64,000 nucleotides of DNA from NCBI RefSeq assembly GCF_901827185.1, contig NZ_LR594672.1, forward strand, positions 434,001-498,000. The letters are read 5' to 3'. Position 1 is the stretch's first letter; each line of letters begins with the position of its first letter. The notes under the pieces are model-generated. The model was not told the DNA's origin and did not search any database. It saw only the letters and a program-made list of their open reading frames with translations. Below are positions 17,601 through 28,300 of the stretch, piece by piece. Position numbers and translations under genes: made by a program. The DNA comes from Variovorax sp. PBL-E5. GTDB lineage: Bacteria; Pseudomonadota; Gammaproteobacteria; Burkholderiales; Burkholderiaceae_C.

Positions 17601-17763
17601 GCGCGCGCACGATGCCCGCCAGGCTGCACTCGTCAGCGATTGCGAGAGCGGAATAGCCAAGCTGCGAAGCGCGCTCCACCAGCTCCTCCGGTTGGCTGGC
17701 GCCGCGCAGGTAGGTGTGATTGGAGACGCAGCGCAGCTCGGCGTAAGCGGGAAGGGCGGACAT
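14665..17763 (-). CDS. dnaE2: DnaE2 (ImuC) error-prone DNA polymerase
   Basis: About 1032 residues from the ATG at 17763 (MSALPAYAELRCVSNHTYLR); the reading frame extends upstream but without coding character. DnaE2 is the polymerase of the SOS mutasome with ImuA and ImuB. An N-terminal PHP domain (HTYLRGASQPEELVERA) is followed by the Pol III alpha-type palm with the acidic catalytic motif EPPDIDIDFEHERREE and the AASFALLVYASSWIKRHHP segment. The C-terminal OB-fold ends at RTTSRDFH. It looks intact. An SOS box lies 16 nt upstream of the start. imuA and imuB are ~12 kb away on the same strand. Confidence 0.95.
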   Translation of the reverse strand: MSALPAYAELRCVSNHTYLRGASQPEELVERASQLGYSALAIADECSLAGIVRAHVAAKEHGLKLLVGTQVQVACGHPFTLLVLACNLNGYGNLCEFITKLRRGSEKGKYELQFADLTAAALEDCVVVACPKRMSTPEQLETTGRWLLSEFRGRCWFGVDLLRLIDDEMWLYRLRQVSELTAIPLVAAGDVHFHVRSRKPLQDVLTATRVGRPLTECGLDLQPNAERHLRTRLRLAQTYPEDLLAETLNVAARCQFSLEELRYQYPDEVVPDGETPSSYLRRLTYEGAGRRWPEGVPAKVQLQIEHELTLIQELRYEHYFLTVADIVQFARSRNILCQGRGSAANSVVCYCVGVTEVDPARMSVLFERFISKERNEPPDIDIDFEHERREEVLQYLYRRYGRDRAAITGVVTSYRPKSAVRDVGKALGFDLEVVDQLAKNHQWFDGKAVMPERLVELGLSLDDLKVRQLMLLTGQLLGFPRHLSQHTGGFVLTRTALSRLIPIENASMKDRTVLEWDKDDLDALGFLKVDCLALGMLTAIRKCLDFIGQRKGFVFAMQDIPAEDPETYEMISRADTVGVFQIESRAQMSMLPRLKPRCFYDLVVEVALVRPGPIVGGMVHPYLRRRQGLEPVTYPSEALKEALGRTLGVPVFQEQVMQIAMLAAGFTAGEADGLRRAMAAWKRKGGLEKYHSKIVEGMTTRGYEKAFAEQIFEQIKGFSEYGFPESHAASFALLVYASSWIKRHHPAEFLTAMLNSQPLGFYSPSQLVQDAKRHGVVVRPPDVMHSNLDCTLEDLPHAPAVRLGLRLLAGLRWESAQRIVDERARGPFDNAEDLARRARLELAEMKLLASADALMSLSGHRRVAVWDAAALRSVPELLQEARVDEDVLELAPAPEGEEVMFDYAATGLTLRSHPLALLRPLLAKRGLATAADLQDVENGAEVRYCGLVTLRQQPETANGVIFVSLEDETGVVQVIAWRSIKEAQRQELLNARLLAVKGTWQREGELRSLVAERLKDLTPLLGRLRTTSRDFH

Positions 17764-17778
17764 TGCCGGCGGCCAGGA

Positions 17779-17798
17779 TACTGGATGGCCGTACAGTA
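17779..17798 (-). promoter_or_regulatory. LexA (SOS) box upstream of dnaE2
   Basis: TACTG-GATGGCCGTA-CAGTA has perfect half-sites TACTG/CAGTA around 10 nt, the classic CTG-N10-CAG LexA pattern. It lies 16 nt before the dnaE2 ATG, so repression by LexA and DNA-damage induction are expected. Confidence 0.85.
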
Positions 17799-17978
17799 TC
17801 GCACAGCTTGCAGGCCTGCGGCATCGGACCGGGACCGCGCCTGCGCGGCCTGCACGGGCGGTTCGACGGGCGCGATGGCGGCAATCAGATTGGGCCATAT
17901 CGGGCCTGAGAAAAACCAGGTGGCGCCGGCGCCACTACGGTGCGGCTAAATCTAAAATGCTTGCATCTGATACTGATG

Positions 17979-18005
17979 GTGCTCGTTCAAGCACTGTCGT
18001 ACAAT
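17979..18005 (+). promoter_or_regulatory. Promoter with overlapping inverted repeat, upstream of triple-HTH gene
   Basis: TACAAT at 18000-18005 is a good -10 element about 55 nt before the ATG. The inverted repeat GTGCT-CGTTCA-AGCAC (17979-17994) covers the -35 position, so it may be an operator, possibly for autoregulation by the HTH product. The rest of 17764-18060 holds the dnaE2 SOS box and no gene. Confidence 0.5.
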
Positions 18006-18060
18006 AACCCCAAGCGCCGCAACCGCAGCGCATTAAATTCAATGTAGTTTCGAGGACCCA

Positions 18061-19083
18061 ATGCCCGCCACCGCCAACCAGGTCGATGCAACCTCCCGCA
18101 AGCGTAAGCTTGACCTCGCCGACCGCCTAGAGCTGGGCGCGCGTCTGCGAAAGCTGCGCGAAGCGACTGGCAAAACCACGCTCGAAATTGCCGAGGAGGT
18201 CTTGGGCTATCAGGGCAGCCATGCCGCTGTTTCCCGCCTCGAGCGAGGCGTCTTCTCCGTTGTCAACCTCGACCACCTCGACAAGCTCGCGTCCCGCTAC
18301 GCCACGGACTCGGCCACTCTGCTCAAGGGCACTGGCGATGTCGAAACCGCGGCACTGCCTGAGGTCACAGGGGAATGGTCCTTCGACGACATCGCGCCTG
18401 GTATCCATTTCCGCCTGCGAGACCTTCGGCAAGCGCTCGGCCTTTCCAGGGCGCAGATGGCGACGCGCCTCGGCCACAGCACCGCGACAGTCCTGAAGGG
18501 GTGGGAAGAGCGCCTCGCCACCCCTCGTCCCGACACGATTCTCCGTATTGCCACCGAGTTCGGCGTTTCGGGTAGTTGGCTCATTCTTGGCGCCAAGGGA
18601 AAGGCCCCGCGGCCGACTCAATCGATGCGCCTGCGCGCACTTCGTCATGCTTCCGACGTCTCCCGCAACCAGCTTGCGATGAAGGTCGAGCCGCTCGATT
18701 TTCAGGGACTGCGCACTGCTATCAGCCACGCAGAATCCGGCGTGCGCGGCTTGCCGAGCGACCGCCTGCAGAGCATTGCAAAGGCCTTTGACGTGCCGGC
18801 TGACTGGCTTGACCCCGAAGGCCTGCGCTACGCGCCAGCTACCCCCATTGACGCCCCGGCGCAATCCGAAGCGGACTACCTCGCGGGCCTGCCTGCCACG
18901 GTCAGAAGTCTTGTCAACAATCTCGTTGCCATGTTCACAACCGGCTTGCTCGACAGTGGCGACGTCGCCTCTGTCAACAAGGAGCTGTCGCGTCGTGCCT
19001 GGAAGCGCGCAACGCCCTCAACGGCGCCAGTCAGCGGCGCGCAAGTCGGGGACGTGCGGCGCTCCCGCATCGTGACCGCCTAA
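18061..19083 (+). CDS. Regulator with three tandem XRE-like HTH units
   Basis: 340 residues, start ATG with GAGGA 5 nt upstream. Three helix-turn-helix-like segments follow one another. Unit 1 (about 25-90) has ARLRKLREATGKTTLEIAEE, then HAAVSRLERG. Unit 2 (about 113-180) has LRDLRQALGLSRAQMATRLG and VLKGWEERLATP, ending GVSGSWLILG. Unit 3 (about 190-260) has MRLRALRHASDVSRNQLAMK, ending DVPADWLDPEGL. Units 2 and 3 share the closing V(S/P)xxWL feature of XRE repressors. A multi-HTH protein could bind extended operators. It lies between dnaE2 and the giant gene and may control either. No effector domain is evident. Confidence 0.85.
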   Translation: MPATANQVDATSRKRKLDLADRLELGARLRKLREATGKTTLEIAEEVLGYQGSHAAVSRLERGVFSVVNLDHLDKLASRYATDSATLLKGTGDVETAALPEVTGEWSFDDIAPGIHFRLRDLRQALGLSRAQMATRLGHSTATVLKGWEERLATPRPDTILRIATEFGVSGSWLILGAKGKAPRPTQSMRLRALRHASDVSRNQLAMKVEPLDFQGLRTAISHAESGVRGLPSDRLQSIAKAFDVPADWLDPEGLRYAPATPIDAPAQSEADYLAGLPATVRSLVNNLVAMFTTGLLDSGDVASVNKELSRRAWKRATPSTAPVSGAQVGDVRRSRIVTA

Positions 19084-19331
19084 GGCCCCTACCGACTTCA
19101 GGCACAGGCGGCCACCGACCTCCGGAAGGCCCAAGGTCGCCGCAACGGCCCCTAACACCCTGTGGGGCGAGGTCTTGGCACCGCGCGCTTCAGTACCGCC
19201 GCCAACTCCTCGCCAAGAGCTCGTCGCGCGTGCGCAGGCCGCCCCGAACGAGGGACGCGGCTGTGCCCTCTCTGCGCGCCGCGGATGGGCCTGAAAAGAA
19301 GGGGCCTAAAACCCCGCACTAGACGGTCCCT

Positions 19332-19372
19332 GGCTATAGGCCCAAAGCCCCCGGAATCCGTCAGGGGGCCGC
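19332..19372 (+). promoter_or_regulatory. Promoter-like element and hairpin before the giant gene
   Basis: GGCTATAGG at 19332-19340 matches the recurring promoter-like element. It lies 52 nt before the ATG and is followed by a 6-bp hairpin GCCCCC/GGGGGC (19347-19369) that would lie at the start of the mRNA. The remainder of the 309-nt gap 19084-19392 shows no gene; the open frame through it lacks a start signal and is not included in the giant protein. Confidence 0.45.
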
Positions 19373-19392
19373 TGTCCGAACTGTCTAGAAAA

Positions 19393-22300
19393 ATGCGTCC
19401 GTCCTTCAAGCGCTTCGTCTGCGCGCTCCTCAGTGCAACCATTGTCCTCCAGCCCGCGCTCAGCGCAGCCGCGTCCGATTTCCGGTATCGCATTCCAATC
19501 GACATCAAGCTGACGGGCCAGGCTGACCTGGAGATTCAGCCCGAGCTCACCGATTTTGGGGACGTGGCTCGCACCCAAATGCGGACCTTGCCCGTCAAGG
19601 TCGTCAACCACGGGGGCGGCGCCGCCACGGACGTGACCGCGGTCGCCACGGCTCCTTTCGCCGTGGAGAAGACCTGCTCAACCGTGCCGGCACATGGCGA
19701 GTGCACCATGCTGGTCAGCTTCATGCCACAAGAGGCCGGCCCACAATTCGGAAGCCTGGTGCTCCAGGGCTCGAACAGCCGCGCCGAGGGCTCTCTCATC
19801 GGCAACGCCGTACGTCTCCTCACGGACCTAGAAATCTCGGAAAACGGCTGGAACTTCGGCACCTGGAAGCTCGGCACGACGAGCACGGTCAAGCAGCTTG
19901 CAGTCAAGAACGTCGGGAATGTCCCTGCCATCATCAGCCAGATGTACTTCCTGGACGGGGGTTCCGACTTCAAGGTGAGCCACAACTGCAGCACCAGCCT
20001 CAGCCCAGGCGCCGCATGTATTGTTGCCGTGAACTTCATACCGACCGCCATGGGGCAGCGCGTGGGCGCGCTCCGCGTGAAGAGTGGGGACGGCAGCATC
20101 CGTGACGTTGGGATGCTCGGCTTCGGCGGCGACCACACGGACCCCAGCGAAGGTGCCGTGGACGGCCGCTTGTCAGCCCCCGACTCCGTCTCGCTTGGCG
20201 ACGTCGTTGTCGGTGAAGCGCCGGCGACGAAGACCATCACCTTGGCCAACGCCGGAACCAAGGAGCTCACGCTGGGTTCGCCCACCTTGGGTGGCCCAGA
20301 CGCGGCTTTGTTTTCGTCCAGCTCGACCTGCGGGGCAACTCTTCCCGCGTACGCTACCTGCCAGCTCGCCCTCGCGTTCTCGCCTGCCGTGGTCGGAACA
20401 TTCAGCGCTCAACTGGCCATCCCGACGGGCGCCGGACAGACCACGCTCACCAAAACTGTCGCTTTGTCTGGCAAGGGCGTCTCGTCTGCCGCCAAGGGCC
20501 AACTCAGCACGAACATGTCCGAGGTCGACTTCGGCACGACAACGCTCGGCACAGCGGTGAGCCGCGTCGTGCGCGTGACGAATGCTGGTCCGGACGTCGC
20601 GGAGGTCACGCACACGTACGCGACGAACTCGGCGAACTTTGTGGTCACGACCGGCTGCACCGCGCCGCTGGCAGCCGGGGAATACTGCGACCTGACCGTG
20701 CAATACACGGCCAGCTCCGTGGAACGGTCCATCGGCGACCTGGTCATCGCCTCCCAGGCCGGGCAGAACCTGCTCGTTCACCTCAAAGGGCATGTGCCTG
20801 CACCCGTGCTGGAAGTTGCCCCCGGCTCACTCCAGTTCGAGGCGATGTCGCAGGGGGACACCTCCAACTATCAAGAGGTGACGGTGACGAACGTCGGCTC
20901 CGCGCCGCTCGAGGTCACGAACGTCGGCCTCGCCAGCACGGTGGAGTTCAACCAGGAAAACAGTTGCGGGTCGCCGTTAGCCCCTGGCGCATCCTGCGCG
21001 GTGCGCGTGCAGTTCACGCCAAACGGGAGTGGCACTCGAGAAACCGAGCTGCTCGTTGTTTCGAATGACCCGGTGAATCCGGCCGCCTCCGTGTCCCTCA
21101 GAGGCGTTGGCCTTAGCAGCGAGTTGCAATTCACTCCGTCGCGGCTCGCGTTCGGCTCGGTTTCGATGGGTTCGTCCTCCGCGCCCGAGGACATCACCAT
21201 CTCCAGCGTGGGAGCCGGCAATGCGCTCATTTCTGGCGTGAACATCCAGGGCTCAGGGTTCTCTCAGGTGAACACGTGTGGCGTAAAACTGCCGAAGGGC
21301 GAGAGTTGCACCGTAACCGTGACATACACCCCCACCGCAGCGGCCAGCGAAACTGGTTACCTTCGCGTCTACTCGCCTCAGGGAGTCCAGATGGCTTCCC
21401 TGAGCGGGGAGGGGTTGACGGCCGACCAGGCGTTGGTCGTCGACAAGCGGTACCTCAACTTCGGGTCCTTCGAAGTCGGCCAAGGCTCCAGCGCTGATAT
21501 CCAGGTGTCGAATTCCGGCAGCGAAGCGCTCTCACTCAACGCGCCAAGCTTGAGTGGCGCCGATGCAGCCGCTTTCACGACGTCGACGACCTGTGGCGCG
21601 ACGCTCGCCTCCTCTGAGAGCTGTGTTGTCAGCGTCGCCTTTTCCGCACAGGCCCTGAAGCCGCATGCTGCGGCATTGACCGTAGCGACGGCCGGCGGCG
21701 TCCAGCGCGAGGTCCTGCTCTACGGGAAGGGGGTCGACCATGTGCCCGCGGCCGTGCTGACTGCCTCGCCCAACCCGCTCTCCTTCGGAGCAGCAACGCC
21801 GGCCAGCCCTGCTACTGCGGCACTGCGCATCTCCAACGCCGGGCCTGAAGCAGTATCGCTGGTCTCCGTGGACTCCACGGACCCGACAAACTTCACGTCA
21901 AGCGAGACCGATTGTCGGGAGCCAATCGCCGCGGGCACCCACTGCGACCTTCCCGTACGATTCCTTGCGGGCAAAGACGGCCTGGTAACGGCACAGCTCA
22001 ACCTGCGCGCCGAGAATCAGCAGCCCCTTGCCGTTGCCCTGACGGGCCAGGGGCCGACGCCGCGCATCTCGGTCGCCCCCACGGCGCTGGACTTTGGGAG
22101 CGTGGACTTCCTCGCCACGGCCCCGCAGCAGACCGTGACCGTCCAAAACACCGGCAACGCTCGCCTGGCCCTGAGTGGTGTCGGCATCAGCGGTGCCTTC
22201 ACCCAGTCGAACACGTGCGGCCCGGAGCTGGCCCCGTCCGCGACCTGCGAAATCCAAGTGGGATTCAACCCCGTCAGCGGAGGAGCACAAGCGGGCACGT

Positions 22301-25300
22301 TGGTGATTTCGTCGAACGACCCGACGATGCCCACCTATTCGGTGGCGCTCGCGGGTCTCAGCTTGCTCGGCAGCGTCGCCGCGACGCCCACCGAGCTGGC
22401 CTTTGGCCAAGTTGCGATGGGCGAGCACGCCGCGCAGGTCGTGTCGATTTACAACCCGGGCCCGGGTGGCGTGGGAATCTCCAGCATCGCCCTGGACGGA
22501 CTGAACAAAACCGCTTTTTCGTTCACCAGCGACTGCGGCCCTCAACTTGGCAAAGACAAGGCCTGCTCGGTCACGGTGCGTTTCTCGCCGCAGGCAAGCG
22601 GTGCTCACGAGGCAGCCCTCGCGGTGGTGCCACAGACCGGCAATCGGCTGACGATTCCTCTGACAGGCAACGGTCCGACCGCCCGTGCATCGGTTGACTC
22701 GAACAGCCTCGCGTTCGGCTCGGTCGTGGTTGGCGAAAGCTCCGCTGCCCAGACCGTCATGCTGACAAACGAGAGCACCGGCCCTCTGAACGTCTACGAC
22801 ATCTCGATGGCTACTGGCGCAGAGAGCTTCGGCGTCTCGTCCGACTGCGTCTCTCCCCTGGCAACAGGTCAATCCTGTCCACTGTACGTGTCCTTCACGC
22901 CGGCGTCTGGCGGTGCATTGACGGGCGCGCTCCGCCTGAAGACGGCGAATTCCGGCGGCCCGCTGGATGTCGCGCTGACCGGTACAGGCCTGCTGCCGCA
23001 GGCCGCACTGAGCCAACCGAGCGTCGACTTCGGCACGGTCTACGTCGGCGGAACCGCTGAGAGCGTGGTGCAGGTGAAGAACACCGGAGCCTACCCGGTC
23101 AAGGTCAACTCCATCGGTATCCCCGACAACACCTGGTTTCAGCAAAACAACGCATGCAGCCAGCCCCTGCGAGCGGGAGAGGCCTGCGACATCGCGCTCA
23201 ATGTCTTTCCGACCACCGCTGGCCCTCAATCGAGCACGCTGACTGTCCTGACCACCGCAGGGACGCTGACGGCGACGCTCGGCGCCACGGGCCAAGGGGT
23301 CAAGCTCACGCGCGTGACGCCCTCGATTGCCGACAGCAACGGCGGCACTCTCGTTTCCGTCCTGGGTGCAGGCTTCACCGCCGCGACAAGGATATTCTTT
23401 GGCGACGTTGCTGCATCCACCATCCAGGTACGTGGCAGCACGCAGCTGGACGTCGTGGCCCCTGCCCACGCGACTGGCGTGGTCGACGTCACGATGACGA
23501 ACGACGCGGGCCTCACCGCAACGCTGCCGCAGGCCCTGCGATACGCCGGTGCCCCTGTCATCGCGAGCACAACTCCTGCAACCGGCTCCGTCGCCGGCGG
23601 CTGGCCCACCCTCCTGCAGGGCCGAGATTTCGCCGAGGGCATGAAGGTCCTGGTCGACGGGCAAGCCGCTCAAGTGACGTCCGTCTCGGCAGACGGCTCG
23701 AGCGCAACAGTCGTCGTGCCGGCGCGGCTCTCCCCGGAGGCAGGCACTGTCGACGTGGTCGCCACCACCGCCGTCGGCAACGGGACGCTCTCCAAGGGGC
23801 TGGCCTATGTCCTGCCACAAGGCAAGCTTAAGCTCCTGGGCCAGGGCGCATTTGGCAACATCGCAGTTGGCGCAACCTATGGCCGCATCTTCACATTGAC
23901 CAATACAGGAGACCTGCCGACGCAGCTGGTGGGCCTCTCCCCCGAACCGAGCGGAACGTTCTCCATTGGCACCAACGGGACCTGCCCAACGGCACTTCCC
24001 GCCCCACTCGCGGTCGGTGCAAGTTGCACGGTCGAGGTGCTTGCCTCCAATGCCGCGCAAGGCACGGTCGCCGGCACCCTCACCGCCTCCACGGGTGGGC
24101 CTACGGGCACCCAGGTCTCCGTCAGCCTGTCTGCCTCCTTCGTGCAGGCTGACTACGCGCTCTCTGGCACGGCAGGGTCCATGGCCCTCGTCAGCGGCAA
24201 CTATCCGACCATCATCGCAATGAGCGAAGAGGGTGGCGCGAATGGAACGCAGCAGAAAATCATCTACCTCAACAACGTCCTGAAGGCCGCAGGCACGCGC
24301 ATTGACGCGGCTACCGTGACCATCACCGGCGCGGATGCGGGGCAGTTCGCTATCACCGAGGTCCGCAAGTCGAGCAACAGCGGCTCGTACAGCTCGAGCG
24401 GGGCAAGCATCTCGGGCGACCGCCTCACGGCCACCGGTGCCACGGTTGACGCGGGTTCGGGCACGTACCCGCACCTCGGCGTTGTGGTGACCTTTGCCCC
24501 CAAGGCGAAGGGCACGTTCAATGCTCAGTTGAACATTGACTACAACGGGGGGAGCCGAGCACAGCTGCCACTATTCGGCGTGGCCGAATACTTCAGCTAC
24601 GCCGCGCTCTCTGGCACGGCGTCCGCAAATCCTGTGGTCGCACCCAATGGTGACTTCGGCACGCTGACGTTCAACGACGGCGCAGGGCTCACGTCCGATG
24701 CGCTCAAGCGCAAGTTCTTCCTGGTCAGCACTTCCAATGCTGGGAAGCGTCTGCAAGCAACACATCTTTCAATCATCGGCGCCGACGCCGCGAGTTTTGC
24801 CATCACCGGGTACTCCTATCGGGCTACCGCCGACGGCACGCTCCCGGCCCAGGACGTTCGCCCCGCGAACATGCGCCAAGGGTCCGTCGCGGAGGCTCTC
24901 CTAGTCGAAATTGCCTTCTCGCCCATGCGCGCAGGAGCCCAGGAGGCGCAGCTTGTTGTGGAGCACAACGGCGACAACGCGCAGCCAGCCGTCGTGAACT
25001 TGACAGGCACCGGCGCGTATGACGTCTCCGTTCAGGCCTCGGGCGGTCCATTCATCGCGGACATTCCGCCATTCCCTGTCACGGGCGTGGGCGCGAGTTC
25101 GACCCTGGACACCTACGTCCGCAACACCGGCACCTTCGGTCAGGTCACCTGGAAGTCGATTCAAATCGTCGGCTCGCAGGCCTTCTCGGTCAAAGGGGTG
25201 AGTCTCACGAACACGGGTAGCACGAGCTCAAGCGCGTTGCAGGCGCAACCGGCCTCGACGCGCTACGTGAACATGAATCTCGTGGGCGCTGACGCCCGCA

Positions 25301-28300
25301 CGATGGGTCTGTCCGACCTGCGTGCCCTGCTCGCGTTCTCTCCCACGACCACCGGGGTGCAAACGGCAACGGTAACGGTGTTTCATGATGGCCCCGGCGG
25401 AAAGACCACTTACACCCTGACGGGTGAAGGTCGCCGTGCAGCGGCAGCCCTCTCCTCGACGGCCGCCGCGCCCTATGTGCCCGCCAGCGGCGACCTTGGC
25501 GTTGCTGGGTTCAACGCCCCCGGTGATGCGAGCAACGGTTCCGTCTCGAAGACCCTGAATGTGGTAAATTGGAACACGCTGGGGCTGCTCAGGGTGACGC
25601 GTCTGCGCATTACGGGCGCCGATGCGTCCGCATTCGCCATCGAGTCGTACCCGAATCAGCCGGGGGGCTACGTCCCATCGCCCGATGTCTCCCCGGCCGC
25701 AATGGTCCAGGGCACCGCTTCGGCTTCTCTGCCGTTCAAGGTCAAGTTCTTCCCCGTCAAGCTCGGGGCGCACGAGGCAAAGCTCGAGGTCTACCACGAC
25801 GGAATGAATATCTCGCCCGTTGTGCTGCCCTTGTCTGGCACGGCCTCGCGTGATGTGATGCTCGCCGTGTCCGAGGGCACGAGCGCGACCATCGTTGAGC
25901 CAACGCCGTTTGCCGACACCCTTGTTGGCAACACCTCGAACGAAAGGTCGTTCTACCTCCGGGCAACGGGTTCCGCGGGTGCCGTGACCTACACAGGTGC
26001 CTCAATCGAGGGGACAACGGACATTGCACTCACCGGTTCCGGCCTGGTCCGCCAAGGCGGAACGGCTGCCGTTGCATCGGCGTTCTACAGCCGGGTCGCC
26101 AGTGCCGAATTCAACTACGTGGGCGCGAACGTCGCTCCTACTGGCGGCTACACGGACCTAGTCTTGAAGTTCACCTTCCAGCCGTCCAGCCTTAGCCAGC
26201 AAGTGGCAAAGGTAACGGTGACCCACAACGGGCCTGGCGGCAAGACGACGTTCTTGTTGACCGGCAATGGCGTGCAGCCCATTGCGGCCCTCTCAGCGGC
26301 CAGCGCCCTGGCGGCCAATCCCGCGCCACCAATTTCTGACTTTGGCGTGGTGTCGTACAACGCGAGCAATCCGTCACCCACCCCCACCACTCTGACGAAC
26401 TACGTGGTGAACACCGCCGGCGTCGGTAGCCTGCGGGTGAACCGCATGGTCATCACCGGCCCCGATGCGAGCAGCTTCCAGTTCACGAGTTGGACAGGCC
26501 AGGGGACGGCTCCGGCTGCGAACGACGTAACCCCGATAGGCATGGTCCAGACCACCAGCACAGGGCCTCACTTCAAGGTGACGTTCCTCCCTGCACACAT
26601 GGGCGTGCACACCGCGCAGGTCGCCATTTACCACAACGGGGGCAACACGAATCCCCTGGTCCTGCCAATTTCCGGCACGGCGGCGAGCGATGTTAACGTC
26701 ACGGTGAGCGACCTCGCCACTTCCGTCCAAGCCCCGGCGCCGTACCCTGTGACAGTTGCTGGAACCACGGCGAGCAAGCTCATCTATCTCCGCGTCACTG
26801 GAACGAAGGGCCAAGTGACCTACACGGGCTTCAAGGTTGAGGGCTCTCCAAGCTTTGGGGTGACTAGCTCGTTGAACAAGTACCCCAAGGGCACGACCAG
26901 CTATGGCGGCATCGTCAAGAACTACAACCCTGATGTCGTTCGTGAAGATGCGTTCTCGTGGGCGGGCGAGGATATCAGCAAGTCCGGAGCCGTCACGGAC
27001 CTGGGCATCACGGTGCGTTACGCGCCCACCGAAGTTGGCACTGAGACAGCCAAAGTCACGGTTTTCCATACGGGCCCAGGGGGTAAGACCGAGTTCCTTC
27101 TCTCTGGCAGCAGCATTAAGCCCATCGTGCAGTTCTCTGGTACCAATGTTTCGAAGCCTACGGCTGCATCGGGCGACATGGGGGTCGCGACTTACAACGG
27201 CCCGACCGGTGCGGCAGCAGGCACGGTGCTGAAGGACCTCTACCTCGTGAACACCAACAAGGTCGGCTACGCGAGCGTGCCACGCATGCGCATCGTCGGC
27301 GCAGATGCATCTGCATTCACGTTCGCGACCTGGACAAACTACTCGAGTGCAGAAAACACAGGCCAGGATGTTTCGCCCACCTCGCTGAAGCAGAACAACG
27401 TCAGCACCAATCTGAACGTGCGGCTGCAGTTCAAGCCAACCAAAGCAGGGGCACACGCCGCGCAATTGCTCATCGACCACAATGGGGCTAACACGTCGCC
27501 CTTGACTTTGGACCTCTCCGGGGCGGGCGAGCGTGACGTGACGGGAGTCTTCGCGACGGTGGACTTTGCTGACAACGGACTCATTCCGGATTTCGCACCA
27601 CAGGCCAGCATTGCCAACAGTGCGTTCGGTTCCAGCACGAAGCTTGTCAACCTTCGGGTCGCCGGGTCCCGCGGACGCGTCACCTACAGCGGCTTCAAGG
27701 TCGAAGGCTCGCCGGCCTTTGCGGTCACGACGGTCTATGCTGTCCATCACACCGGTGCGTCGAAGACGCAGCTCTTCACCTACGCCGCGCCAGGCGTGAC
27801 GGAAGGCGCCGCGCCGTACGTCGGCGCTGACGTTGCCGGCGGAGCCGTTCTTAGTGACTACGGCCTCAACGTGACCTTCGCCCCGACCACCCTCGGCGCG
27901 CATACGGCGACATTGACCGTCTTCCACGACGGGCCTGGGGGCCAGACGTCGTTCCGCGTGAACGGTGCGGCTCAAACAGAGATGCAGCTGTCATCGCGTC
28001 CCGACATTGCCGACTATGAGTTTGGTGCCTCGCTGTCGAGCATGGCACAAGTGTCCGCGCCCTTGCCTGTGTACATCCGGCGCACCACCGGCACGACACC
28101 TCTCCAAGTGGGTACGGTCGAGCTCAGTGGGCCGGATGCAGACCAGTTCTCCATCTTGTCGGTGGTGAACGTGACGGACAACGCTGGTACGCAGGGTACC
28201 AGCCTGTGGAGTGATTCGCAGGGTGCCCAATCAGCAGCCGTGAACGCTTCGCTGGCCGGCGCCACTGGGGCAGTCAACGTGGTGTACCGGCCATCGCGCA

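Noticed and set aside
17764..17898. 45-residue N-terminal extension of DnaE2
   Set aside because: It would place the SOS box inside the coding region, and it is Arg/Ala-rich with no homology; the ATG at 17763 begins the known family N-terminus.
21898..24474. 858-codon minus-strand frame antisense to the giant gene, and another at 26374-27975
   Set aside because: Composition is Arg/Gly/Ala/His-rich shadow of repeats on the coding strand; no ribosome binding site, no domain.
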